A stretch of 10,812 bases of DNA from Candidatus Rifleibacteriota bacterium (GCA_028691595.1 JAQUZA010000079.1:1-10812); one strand, 5' to 3'; shown: positions 1 through 6,630, numbered from the stretch's first letter. The notes: generated by a model not told the origin, from the letters alone. Program-made: numbers and translations.

Positions 1-2
1 GC

Positions 3-1031
3 AGGCGTGAAGAAGCCCGCCTGATTTTCAAGACCGGTTTGAGTTATTCGGCCTCTTTCTGGATAAGCTATAATCTTGGGCTTCTCGAAAAAGAAGAAGG
101 AAACCCTGCAGCAGCAGCTGTTTGCTTTAAAACCTGTCTGAAAGGTAATCCAGGCTTTCAGCCGGCTCTAAACCAGCTTGCCGAGCTCGGGTATCACGTT
201 GCTCTGCCTGAAATGGGCCGTTCGCGCCCGATGACTCTCGGCAGCTACAAAGCCCCGGTCGACACAGGGAATATTGGCCTTTACCCCCTTTATCCCAATG
301 GTAATAAGCGCACCGGCAGCGAAGATATTTACGGTTCGTCGCCCTCGCCAACTATTCCCGGAAAGGCTGCCAGGCAGAATATCAGTAAGCCTTTCAGCCC
401 CCTCAGTAATAAAGACTGCCTTGAGATAGTCGCTTCATTCAAGGCCGAACCACACGAACGCTATATTGCCCTGACTTTTGATGACGGGCCACACCACTCA
501 TATACGCGTGAAATTCTCGATATTCTGCGAAATGAGGGGGCTAAGGGCACCTTCTTTGTGGTCGGCAGCAGAGCCGAAACTTACCCGGACATCTTAAGCC
601 GGATGGCCGCAGAAGGCCATGATATCGGCAATCACACCTGGGAGCACCAGAGCCTCGCAAAAAGTTCAACTGCCGAAGCCATGGCAAGCCTGCGGCGCAC
701 CAATGACCTGATCAGCGGTATTACGGCAAAGTCGTGCAATATTGTCAGGCCGCCGTTCGGGCATACGAGTTCGAGAGTCAAAAGCATGCTGCATGGGGCT
801 GGCTGGCACGAAGTCATGTGGGACTCAGACAGCCGTGACTGGCAGAACAAAAACCCCGATATGATTCTTTACCGGGTGATGAAGTCGGTTGGCCCGGGCA
901 GTATCGTTCTGTTTCATGACATTCACCCGGGAGCGGCAATGATGCTGCCAACGATGATCAAGGCTTTCAAAGCCCATGGTTACCGTTTTATCACCATTTC
1001 AGAACTCATCAAACTTTCAAGCGCCACCTGA
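3..1031 (+). CDS. TPR-polysaccharide deacetylase (NodB/CE4) fusion, 5' truncated
   Basis: The reading frame is open from base 3 with no stop, so the gene begins before the window; the TTG at 39 is only an internal codon. The visible 342 residues start with about one and a half TPR-like helix pairs (residues 1-60), then a low-complexity linker (about 70-140), then a NodB homology domain (about 150-340). The CE4 motifs are complete: TFDDGP with the catalytic and metal aspartates at 160-161, NHTWEH with the metal histidines at 211 and 215, RPPFG at 249-253, DSRDW after MWDS, and LFHD with the catalytic histidine at 305. Family members remove N- or O-acetyl groups from peptidoglycan, chitin-like or exopolysaccharide chains, usually outside the cytoplasmic membrane. 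The substrate cannot be told from sequence. Any signal peptide would lie in the missing part. The deacetylase call is firm; the TPR call is good but rests on few residues. Confidence 0.9.
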   Translation, partial: RREEARLIFKTGLSYSASFWISYNLGLLEKEEGNPAAAAVCFKTCLKGNPGFQPALNQLAELGYHVALPEMGRSRPMTLGSYKAPVDTGNIGLYPLYPNGNKRTGSEDIYGSSPSPTIPGKAARQNISKPFSPLSNKDCLEIVASFKAEPHERYIALTFDDGPHHSYTREILDILRNEGAKGTFFVVGSRAETYPDILSRMAAEGHDIGNHTWEHQSLAKSSTAEAMASLRRTNDLISGITAKSCNIVRPPFGHTSSRVKSMLHGAGWHEVMWDSDSRDWQNKNPDMILYRVMKSVGPGSIVLFHDIHPGAAMMLPTMIKAFKAHGYRFITISELIKLSSAT

Positions 1032-1035
1032 ACTG

Positions 1036-1065
1036 TTGAATTTGCCGGCCAGATAAGTCTATAAT
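1036..1065 (+). promoter_or_regulatory. sigma70-type promoter for the small membrane protein
   Basis: TTGAAT at 1036-1041 and a perfect TATAAT at 1060-1065 are separated by 18 bases. Transcription would begin about 7 bases after the -10 box, which is the A of the ATG at 1072. The predicted mRNA is therefore leaderless or nearly so, which fits the absence of a usable Shine-Dalgarno sequence before that ATG. Confidence 0.6.
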
Positions 1066-1071
1066 CAGAGC

Positions 1072-1305
1072 ATGTGGATCGTAATACTCAACTTCTGCCT
1101 TTTTCTGCTGCTGATCGGCTTCTTTTTTTATGGAATCAGGAAATGGTCAGGTCTGATTGCCGAGGATGAAGAGGGCGATGATGAGAATAGTGAAGAACTA
1201 ACAGTTGTCGACGGCTACCACTACCGTCTGCCTCTCTGGATACTGATTTTCTCTGCCGGCCTGGTATCGTTTGCGGGCAACGTTATGAACTGGCTCGGGT
1301 TTTGA
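1072..1305 (+). CDS. Small two-helix membrane protein of unknown function
   Basis: This 77-residue protein is not recognised. It has an N-terminal hydrophobic helix (about residues 2-22), a short basic stretch (GIRKW), a strongly acidic loop (about 30-44, EDEEGDDENSEE) and a second hydrophobic helix (about 54-74). By the positive-inside rule the basic stretch after helix 1 suggests the loop is cytoplasmic, though the acidic run makes this uncertain. There is no ribosome-binding site, only AGAG directly before the ATG, while a good promoter would start transcription at the ATG itself. The gene lies 40 bases after the deacetylase and its stop is 9 bases from the convergent permease stop. The membrane-like composition and dedicated promoter argue that it is real; no function can be assigned. 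Confidence 0.7.
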   Translation: MWIVILNFCLFLLLIGFFFYGIRKWSGLIAEDEEGDDENSEELTVVDGYHYRLPLWILIFSAGLVSFAGNVMNWLGF

Positions 1306-1317
1306 TAACCCGGGTCA
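1291..1317. terminator. Hairpin spanning both convergent stop codons
   Basis: Bases 1291-1301 pair with 1307-1317 (11 pairs, two of them G-U in the plus-strand RNA) around the 5-base loop 1302-1306. The hairpin contains the stop codon of the small protein (1303-1305) and that of the permease (1315-1317 on the other strand). No T-run follows on either strand, so it may act as a weak two-way terminator or protect 3' ends rather than being a classical intrinsic terminator. Confidence 0.45.
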
Positions 1318-3552
1318 GTGGCTGAGATAATCTTTGCCATCGGCCGAATGCACCAGCAGAGTTGTGGGCATTTTCTGCAGCATCATGTCATAGCCAGCCT
1401 GCCACTGAGCCTCATGGCCAGGATCTGGTAACTCGAAGCCCAGGAAAATACAGTCGGCATCAAACGAGCTTTTCTGCAAAGCGGCCACAAAAGAGCCTTC
1501 AGCAACGACGACTTCTGCTTTTGCATCGACCCTTGAAGACGAAATGAGCGTCATAAGCTCTTTAAGAGCCTCTTCTTTTTCGGCGGGGCTTGAAACCACC
1601 CTTTTCAAGAAAATCTGAGAACCAGACCATTCCCAGTTATGAACGAGCAGATGAGCCATCAAAACCATCAAAGGCCCGTTTTTATGACCGCGCCACCAGA
1701 CATCGATGCGTTTTTTCCGTTCAAGATCGGGTAAGCCGCGGTTATAAACCAGAATCTGACTGATATTTAAAAATGTTGCCTCACGCAGAAATTCAACATA
1801 GTTTTCCTGGCCCCGGGTATCGCCTTTCCAGCCGCAGACGAAGATGTTAGGGCGCAGCGGGCCGTAGGCAGAGCCACGCAGAATTGTACGCACCCCGCTC
1901 AGAATATCAGAGGCAACGACAACCTGAGACAGGGCCTGAATGTTTTTTTCCTTGAGGAAGTTGTCGAGTTGAATTACGGCTGCCGAACGCTCGACGGCAA
2001 GGGCAGGAAGATCACCATAGAGAATATTGGCCAGCACAACAATACCCCGGCCAGCATTCAACCAGACTGCGTAAGATACCATGGTTTCACGCGAATTTGG
2101 GTTGCCACTCAATGCCATGATCGAAGGCCGCCAGTTACGGGCATCATCAGGCAGGCTCTGAAGAGAGTAGAGGTTATCTTTGATACGGCTGTAGAGATAG
2201 CCGCGACGGGCATCGCCAAACGAAATCGCCATCTCTCGCTGGCGGAGATACCAGACGAGCACGGCAACAACCAGCAGCGCCACTGATGCTGCTTTGTAAT
2301 CGACAAGAAAGGCCGAGCCAAAACTGCCAATAACGCCGGCCAAAGCTAAAGACCAGTGAAAGAACCTAAATCTGGGTCTGAATGAGGGGTTTTTAGAATA
2401 TGATTCAATAAATGCCGCCAGATTCAGAAGCCCGAAGGTAAAAAGAAAGAACATGCCCATGATTGAAGCGACTGAATTCAAAAATTCTCCACCCGAACCA
2501 TCACCACCCAGGCAAAGCAGAATAACGGTGGCAACACCGCAAAAATAGAGGCTCATGCGCGGTTCATCGGTTGGCCCGTAGCCCTTGGCAAATGGTTTTA
2601 GAAATGGGATGATTTCATCACGGGCAATGGCCTGCAGCACCCTTGGCGCGCCAACAAACCTGCCGAGGGCACTCGAAAGGGTTGCGGCATATACGCCGGC
2701 CACGACCATAAACCCGGCCCCAAACAAGGCGTTTTCAAGCATTATTTTGAAAGGAGTTGCGATAAGTATCTCACGAGCAAAGCCGCCGCCATAAAAGATA
2801 ATCTGAAGAAAATAAACGGTCGTTGCTACCAGCAAGGCATAGAGCGTGCCCCTGGTCATATTTTCTCCGGGATTTTCGAGGTCACCAGACATGTTTATGC
2901 CAGCGATAAAACCAGTAACACTCGGAAAATAAATGGCAAAAAGAGCCCAGAAACCGGTCGAACCGGTCGCACCCGGAGCGGGCTCGAAGTTCAGCCGGAA
3001 CTGTGAGAGGCTGAAAGAATTCCAGGCACCAGCCAGAAAGATGAATATCGAAGAAAAAAGAATGGCCATGATCACATACTGAGTTTTAATGGCCCAGTCT
3101 GCCCCAACCCTGGCGATCAAAAAAAGGATTACTGCCGCGCCAAGCCCGACATAAAGAAAATAGGGCGCCAGTGACGGAAAAGCTTTGGTTACCGCCTCGG
3201 CAAACCCCAGCAGATAAAAAGCGATCGACACAACCTGGGCTGCAAAGAGGGCCAGGCCGATTGCCCCACCAAATTCGGCACCAAGAACACGCGAGACCAT
3301 AAAATAGGCCCCGCCGCCCTTTACCGGCATGTTTGTCGAGATTGCCCCCACCGAAAGCGTGGTCAGAAGGGTTATAAACTGTGAGAGAAACAAAATCAAC
3401 ACTGCATTGAAAATACCGGCTTCACCAACCACGTAGTTGGCACGCATAAACATGATAACGCCGAATATGGTCAAAATACTCGGCGTAAAAACCCCGGCAA
3501 AAGTGCCAAACTTGAGGTTTCTATTTTTTCCGGCGCAATTGGCGTTAAGCAT
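1315..3552 (-). CDS. Cation-chloride cotransporter-like APC permease (SLC12 family)
   Basis: This 745-residue protein belongs to the APC superfamily, SLC12/Na-K-Cl cotransporter branch. Its N terminus has the family pattern FGTFAGVFTPSILTIFGVIM, with the unwound first helix, and GGGAYFMVSRVLGAEFGGAIG follows in the second and third helix region. About twelve membrane helices fill residues 20-450. The remaining 300 residues form the cytoplasmic SLC12-type C-terminal domain, marked by NWRPSIMALSGNP, RPNIFVCG and the hallmark IDVWW at 616-620. Eukaryotic relatives move chloride with Na and/or K; bacterial members are little characterised, so the ion set is not predictable and amino-acid transport cannot be excluded. 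The ATG start is preceded by an AGAGATGAG stretch that can serve as a modest ribosome-binding site. The gene is a single unit, divergent from the M48 peptidase gene. Confidence 0.88.
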   Translation of the reverse strand: MLNANCAGKNRNLKFGTFAGVFTPSILTIFGVIMFMRANYVVGEAGIFNAVLILFLSQFITLLTTLSVGAISTNMPVKGGGAYFMVSRVLGAEFGGAIGLALFAAQVVSIAFYLLGFAEAVTKAFPSLAPYFLYVGLGAAVILFLIARVGADWAIKTQYVIMAILFSSIFIFLAGAWNSFSLSQFRLNFEPAPGATGSTGFWALFAIYFPSVTGFIAGINMSGDLENPGENMTRGTLYALLVATTVYFLQIIFYGGGFAREILIATPFKIMLENALFGAGFMVVAGVYAATLSSALGRFVGAPRVLQAIARDEIIPFLKPFAKGYGPTDEPRMSLYFCGVATVILLCLGGDGSGGEFLNSVASIMGMFFLFTFGLLNLAAFIESYSKNPSFRPRFRFFHWSLALAGVIGSFGSAFLVDYKAASVALLVVAVLVWYLRQREMAISFGDARRGYLYSRIKDNLYSLQSLPDDARNWRPSIMALSGNPNSRETMVSYAVWLNAGRGIVVLANILYGDLPALAVERSAAVIQLDNFLKEKNIQALSQVVVASDILSGVRTILRGSAYGPLRPNIFVCGWKGDTRGQENYVEFLREATFLNISQILVYNRGLPDLERKKRIDVWWRGHKNGPLMVLMAHLLVHNWEWSGSQIFLKRVVSSPAEKEEALKELMTLISSSRVDAKAEVVVAEGSFVAALQKSSFDADCIFLGFELPDPGHEAQWQAGYDMMLQKMPTTLLVHSADGKDYLSH

Positions 3553-3583
3553 GACTCATCTCTTCTGTTTTTGTCTGCTGCAG

Positions 3584-3613
3584 TTTATCACCCCGGCCCG
3601 AGAACCGCAACAA
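3584..3613 (-). promoter_or_regulatory. Possible promoter for the SLC12-like permease
   Basis: On the minus strand TTGTTG (3608-3613) is followed after 18 bases by GATAAA (3584-3589), about 30 bases upstream of the permease ATG. Each box matches its consensus at only four positions, so this is the best candidate in the spacer rather than a firm call. Confidence 0.25.
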
Positions 3614-3679
3614 ACCTGCCGGCCTTGTTCTGCAAACAAAAACCACGGCTTGTCATTAAAAACATGCAAATCTGCTTTG

Positions 3680-3688
3680 TGCTATACT
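3680..3688 (+). promoter_or_regulatory. Extended -10 promoter for the M48 peptidase
   Basis: TGCTATACT is an extended -10 element (TG, one base, TATACT). No good -35 lies at the usual distance; TTGTCA at 3650-3655 is 27 bases away and too far. Extended -10 promoters often lack a -35. Transcription would start near 3695, giving a 5' leader of about 35 bases with the ribosome-binding site at 3717. Confidence 0.5.
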
Positions 3689-3729
3689 GTGAAAAGTTAG
3701 CGTGCACCCCACTGACAAGGAGAGAGGCA

Positions 3730-4629
3730 TTGGACCAGGAAAACACAACGAAACGACGTTTTAAAACCTTCCCGAACCTCAAAGCAGAGAGTTTTCAACA
3801 CCCCTGGGATCGCCAGGCAATCAGCGCCCTGCAGGCCATACCAGGGTTTGAGTTTCTGGTTACCAAACTGATGGAAATCGGTTTCGAGCAGTTTTTTCGC
3901 ATTACCAATCTGGCCAGCAACATTCATGTTAAAGGAAAAATGCTGCCAAGACTTCGTGAAACCCTGCGTTATGCGACCAGAATACTTGACATGCAGGAAC
4001 CGGAACTGTATGTCACCACCCACCCGATTCCGAACGCCTTCACATATGGGCAGACCCGCCCGTTCATCGTTTTGACCTCTGCTTTGATCGAGGCCATGGA
4101 CGAAGAAGAGATTTTCTTCGTGCTGGCTCATGAGCTTGGGCACATCAAATGCGGGCACGTTCTCTATCGAACCATGGCCCGCAACTTCAAGATGGTTCTC
4201 GACATTGCCGCTGGTGCTACCTTTGGCATTTCGGCCCTGCTGAGCAAAGGCCTGGAAATGGCAATGTACGACTGGGAGCGCAAATCAGAGCTCTCTGCTG
4301 ACCGTTCGGGTCTTATCTGCGTGCAGAATCAGCATATCGCCAACCGGGCCTTCATGAAGATGGCAGCTGCTTCACCCAAGCTTTACAGCGAAATGGATGA
4401 GGGTGAATTTTTAAGGCAGATAAGAGCTTACGAAGATGCTTCTGATGAATCTTTCATCAACAAGACTTATACAGCTTTCATCACTTCGACAATGTCGCAC
4501 CCATTTCTGATCATGCGTGCCAAGCAACTTGACTCCTGGATTCAGAGCGGCGGTTTCAGCGATCTTACCGGCATAAACCCCGATGATGTCAAAGATGAAA
4601 GCGACAAGCTCATCGACTTAGAAAACTGA
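3730..4629 (+). CDS. M48 family zinc metallopeptidase
   Basis: The chosen start is TTG at 3730, because AAGGAG at 3717-3722 sits 7 bases upstream and the frame upstream of it runs through the promoter and spacer. This gives 299 residues. The zinc site is complete: HELGH at 134-138 in the context VLAHELGHIKCGH, and the third ligand Glu187 in SELSADRSG, with the conserved Asp191. TTHPIPNAFTYG upstream is the typical M48 strand region. There is no signal peptide and no clear membrane helix; a short hydrophobic stretch (about residues 155-172) lies between the zinc motifs, as in many M48 enzymes. It is thus probably a cytoplasmic or peripheral Ste24/HtpX-like protease without the membrane anchors of HtpX. 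Its substrate is unknown. The 3' end overlaps the convergent ankyrin gene by 20 bases. Confidence 0.9.
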   Translation: MDQENTTKRRFKTFPNLKAESFQHPWDRQAISALQAIPGFEFLVTKLMEIGFEQFFRITNLASNIHVKGKMLPRLRETLRYATRILDMQEPELYVTTHPIPNAFTYGQTRPFIVLTSALIEAMDEEEIFFVLAHELGHIKCGHVLYRTMARNFKMVLDIAAGATFGISALLSKGLEMAMYDWERKSELSADRSGLICVQNQHIANRAFMKMAAASPKLYSEMDEGEFLRQIRAYEDASDESFINKTYTAFITSTMSHPFLIMRAKQLDSWIQSGGFSDLTGINPDDVKDESDKLIDLEN

Positions 4630-5179
4630 CAATATCTTCGTGCTTCTGAGAGGCGGCCAGATCGATTGCGGTCTGGCCGCTTTCGTTTTTCATCGAGCGA
4701 TCTGCGCCTGCATTGATCAGAGATTGTACAGCGGCGAAGTGGCCCTGTTGTGCCGCCAGGTGCAAAGGGGTCCAGCCATCGTTATCGGCAAGGTTCACAA
4801 CAGCCCCCAGGCTGACGAGAGATTCAACAATGGGCAGACAACCGCGAAAAGAAGCCCAGTGAAGCGTGGTCCAGCCGTCACGCTCAGCTTTGTGCAGATC
4901 AGCACCGTGAATAATCAGCACTAAAAACGTTTCTGGTTTTTCGCGGGCGGCAGAAAGGTGCAGAGGGGTTACTCCATCGACATTTGGAGCATCGACTTCG
5001 GCACCACGTTCAAGAAGAGCCACGAGAACTTCTTTCATGCCATGTTTTGCAGCAAGATGCTGGGGTGTGATACCTGTTGCATCGGCAATTCTGAAATTTT
5101 CGCCGGCCTCTATCATTTTCAGGCCCTTTTCGGCATCTTTGGCTTCAAGTGTCTGCAGCAGCGGGTTGTCGGTGGTCAT
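4610..5179 (-). CDS. Ankyrin repeat protein
   Basis: This 189-residue protein is built almost wholly of ankyrin repeats: about 35-66, 67-100, 101-133, 134-166 and a final partial repeat 167-189, after a short helical N-terminal cap. Consensus elements include DGVTPLHLSA, DGWTTLHWAS, DGWTPLHLAA and SGQTAIDLAA. No signal peptide or membrane helix is seen, so it is expected to be cytoplasmic, where such solenoids bind partner proteins. No enzyme domain is attached and the partner is unknown. The start is supported by GGAG 7 bases upstream of the ATG. The gene converges on the M48 peptidase gene, overlapping it by 20 bases, and diverges from the SPFH/zinc-ribbon gene with a shared control region. 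The compact, regular repeats and normal composition give no sign of transfer. Confidence 0.92.
   Translation of the reverse strand: MTTDNPLLQTLEAKDAEKGLKMIEAGENFRIADATGITPQHLAAKHGMKEVLVALLERGAEVDAPNVDGVTPLHLSAAREKPETFLVLIIHGADLHKAERDGWTTLHWASFRGCLPIVESLVSLGAVVNLADNDGWTPLHLAAQQGHFAAVQSLINAGADRSMKNESGQTAIDLAASQKHEDIVSFLSR
4653..4690 (+). terminator. Intrinsic terminator of the M48 gene, inside the ankyrin gene
   Basis: Bases 4653-4661 pair perfectly with 4672-4680 (9 pairs, mostly G-C) around a 10-base loop, followed by TTTCGTTTTT at 4681-4690. It lies 23 bases after the M48 stop codon, where a terminator is expected, yet it is wholly within the antisense of the ankyrin gene, over its codons 167-176. 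Confidence 0.75.
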
Positions 5180-5250
5180 GGGGTTTCTCCGGTGGGGTGT
5201 AAAATCTGCCGTTTACGAACAAAAGCAACAAAAAACGCGAGTATCAGGTA

Positions 5251-5279
5251 TTGATAAGCAAGACTAATTTCATTATACT
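5251..5279 (+). promoter_or_regulatory. sigma70-type promoter of the SPFH/zinc-ribbon gene
   Basis: TTGATA at 5251-5256 and TATACT at 5274-5279 are separated by the optimal 17 bases. Each box has five of six consensus bases. Transcription should start near 5286, giving a leader of about 47 bases that ends in the strong GGGAGGA ribosome-binding site at 5322-5328. Confidence 0.75.
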
Positions 5280-5300
5280 GATTTTGACTCACATCGTGAA
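5272..5300 (-). promoter_or_regulatory. Probable promoter of the ankyrin gene
   Basis: On the minus strand TTCACG (5295-5300) and a perfect TATAAT (5272-5277) are 17 bases apart. Transcription would begin near 5265, leaving a leader of about 86 bases before the ankyrin ATG. Its -10 box shares four base pairs with the -10 box of the plus-strand promoter. Confidence 0.45.
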
Positions 5301-5306
5301 TCAGTA
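5276..5306. promoter_or_regulatory. Dyad in the divergent control region, possible operator
   Basis: TACTGATT at 5276-5283 is the exact inverse of AATCAGTA at 5299-5306. Between the arms lies a second small dyad, TCAC-ATC-GTGA (5289-5299). The structure runs from the -10 box across the expected transcription start of the SPFH gene and over the -35 of the ankyrin promoter. A dimeric regulator bound here could block both promoters. Confidence 0.4.
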
Positions 5307-5332
5307 TTTCAAAGAACATCCGGGAGGAAACC

Positions 5333-6487
5333 ATGGGCTTTTTCGCTAATCAGACACGGTCCGTAATCGAATGGAAGGATGCAGATCCTGATCTGCTCAT
5401 CTGGCGCTGGGACGGCGCAAGTGACGAGCTTAAAAATGCTACCAAGCTCATCATCAACCCGGGGCAGGCCGCCATCTTCGTCTATGAAGGCCAGATCCGC
5501 GCCATTCATGATTACCCAGGCATGTTCGAGCTAAAAACTGCCAACATTCCTTTCTTGACCACTCTTACCAAGATCATGCAGAACTTCACCTCTGAGCATA
5601 AGGCGCATGTCTACTTTGTCAGAATCACTGAATTCGTCAACCAGAAGTGGGGTACCAAAGCTCCGGTCAAGTATACTGACCCGGTTTATAAGTTCCCGGT
5701 TGGCATGAGAGCATTCGGCAACTTTTCATTTCACATTACCGATGTCCGCAAATTCTTCACAGAATTCGCCAGCAACATTGAAGTGCTGCCAATAAGCTCT
5801 ATTCGCAACGTCATCGTTGATCGCGTTCTGCAGCCAATGACTGATATTTTTGCCACTGCCGGTTTCAGTTATGCTGAAATCGACAAAAATCGCATGGAGC
5901 TTTCAAAGAAACTCAGCGAAGTTGTGGCTCCTGAATTTGCCCCGCTGGGCTTCGAAATGTCGGATTTCCGCATCGAAAATACCGACTTTGACGAAAAGAC
6001 CCAGGAACGCATCGACAAAATTTCTGACAAAATGGCCGATGCCCATGCAATCAACGCCATGGGTCAGATAAACAATCAGGGTCTGAATGCCTACGCAACC
6101 GTCGAAAAACTCAATGCCCTCAACACTGCTGCCTCCAACCCCAACGGCATGGCCGGCATGGGTGTAGGCATGGGTGCGGGTATGGGTCTCGGTGCCGGCA
6201 TGGGCATGATGGGCAATATGGGTCAGCAGGCACCACAACAGGCAGCCCCAACCGTGCAGTGCAGCTGTGGTGCTTCGATGAATGCCAACGCCAAATTCTG
6301 CCCCGAATGTGGCAAGCCCAATTCAACCGGCACAGTAGCCTGTATCGGCTGCGGCGCTCAGATCAAGCAGGGTGCCAAGTTCTGCCCTGAATGCGGCAAA
6401 CCCCAGACTCTTAAATGCGACAAATGTAATGCCGATATCCCGGGCGGCGTTAAGTTCTGCCCCGAATGCGGCGAAAAGACCCAGTAA
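5333..6487 (+). CDS. SPFH-domain protein with three C-terminal zinc ribbons (YdjI-like)
   Basis: This 384-residue protein resembles the SPFH/virion-core-like family of Bacillus subtilis YdjI. Residues about 1-230 form the SPFH (flotillin/stomatin-like) region, about 200-270 a helical segment, and about 274-300 a Gly-Met-rich flexible linker. Three zinc ribbons follow with cysteines at 310, 312, 323, 326; 337, 340, 351, 354; and 362, 365, 376, 379. The first has the CSCG form, the other two CxxC; all end in CPECG. There is no signal peptide or membrane helix. YdjI is known to work with a PspA-like membrane-stress system in B. subtilis; a similar membrane-associated scaffold role is inferred here, with no PspA gene in the window. 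The start is firm (GGAGG 5 bases before ATG). The gene is a single unit with its own promoter and terminator. Confidence 0.88.
   Translation: MGFFANQTRSVIEWKDADPDLLIWRWDGASDELKNATKLIINPGQAAIFVYEGQIRAIHDYPGMFELKTANIPFLTTLTKIMQNFTSEHKAHVYFVRITEFVNQKWGTKAPVKYTDPVYKFPVGMRAFGNFSFHITDVRKFFTEFASNIEVLPISSIRNVIVDRVLQPMTDIFATAGFSYAEIDKNRMELSKKLSEVVAPEFAPLGFEMSDFRIENTDFDEKTQERIDKISDKMADAHAINAMGQINNQGLNAYATVEKLNALNTAASNPNGMAGMGVGMGAGMGLGAGMGMMGNMGQQAPQQAAPTVQCSCGASMNANAKFCPECGKPNSTGTVACIGCGAQIKQGAKFCPECGKPQTLKCDKCNADIPGGVKFCPECGEKTQ
6293..6472 (+). repeat. Three direct repeats encoding the zinc-ribbon second half
   Basis: Near-identical 21-base units at 6293-6313, 6377-6397 and 6452-6472 each encode K-F-C-P-E-C-G. 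Their starts are 84 and 75 bases apart, so they stay in frame. They differ from one another mostly at third codon positions, which points to duplication of a ribbon followed by selection on the protein. Confidence 0.8.
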
Positions 6488-6518
6488 TCTCCGATCTGAT
6501 TTAACAGTTAAGTTGGAA

Positions 6519-6550
6519 GCCCGCCCTGACAAGGGGCGGGCCTTTTTTTT
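6519..6550 (+). terminator. Strong intrinsic terminator after the SPFH gene
   Basis: GCCCGCCC (6519-6526) pairs perfectly with GGGCGGGC (6534-6541) around a 7-base loop, and eight T follow at 6543-6550. It sits about 30 bases after the SPFH stop codon. Confidence 0.95.
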
Positions 6551-6580
6551 ATGAATCTGATCTTTTATAAAGTGATCGAT

Positions 6581-6593
6581 TCACATCGGCAGA
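6581..6593 (+). repeat. 13-base intergenic repeat, copy 1
   Basis: TCACATCGGCAGA occurs here and again, same strand, at 8186-8198. Just before it GTGA (6572-6575) and TCAC (6581-6584) form a small dyad. The rest of the spacer 6551-6711 holds no gene and no clear promoter. Confidence 0.5.
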
Positions 6594-6630
6594 CAAAATA
6601 TTTCCGCCGGGTTGGTCAAAATATCACCGG

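Noticed and set aside
3571..3729. Upstream in-frame start giving a 352-residue M48 protein
   Set aside because: This stretch contains the extended -10 promoter and has no ribosome-binding site; the TTG at 3730 has AAGGAG at good spacing.
5903..6326. Minus-strand frames rich in His, Thr and Pro opposite the SPFH linker
   Set aside because: They are the reverse complement of the repetitive Gly-Met codons and have no start signals.
6565..6570. TATAAA in the spacer after the SPFH terminator, as the promoter of a small RNA
   Set aside because: No -35 at proper distance on either strand and no terminator-bounded transcript unit follows on the plus strand.
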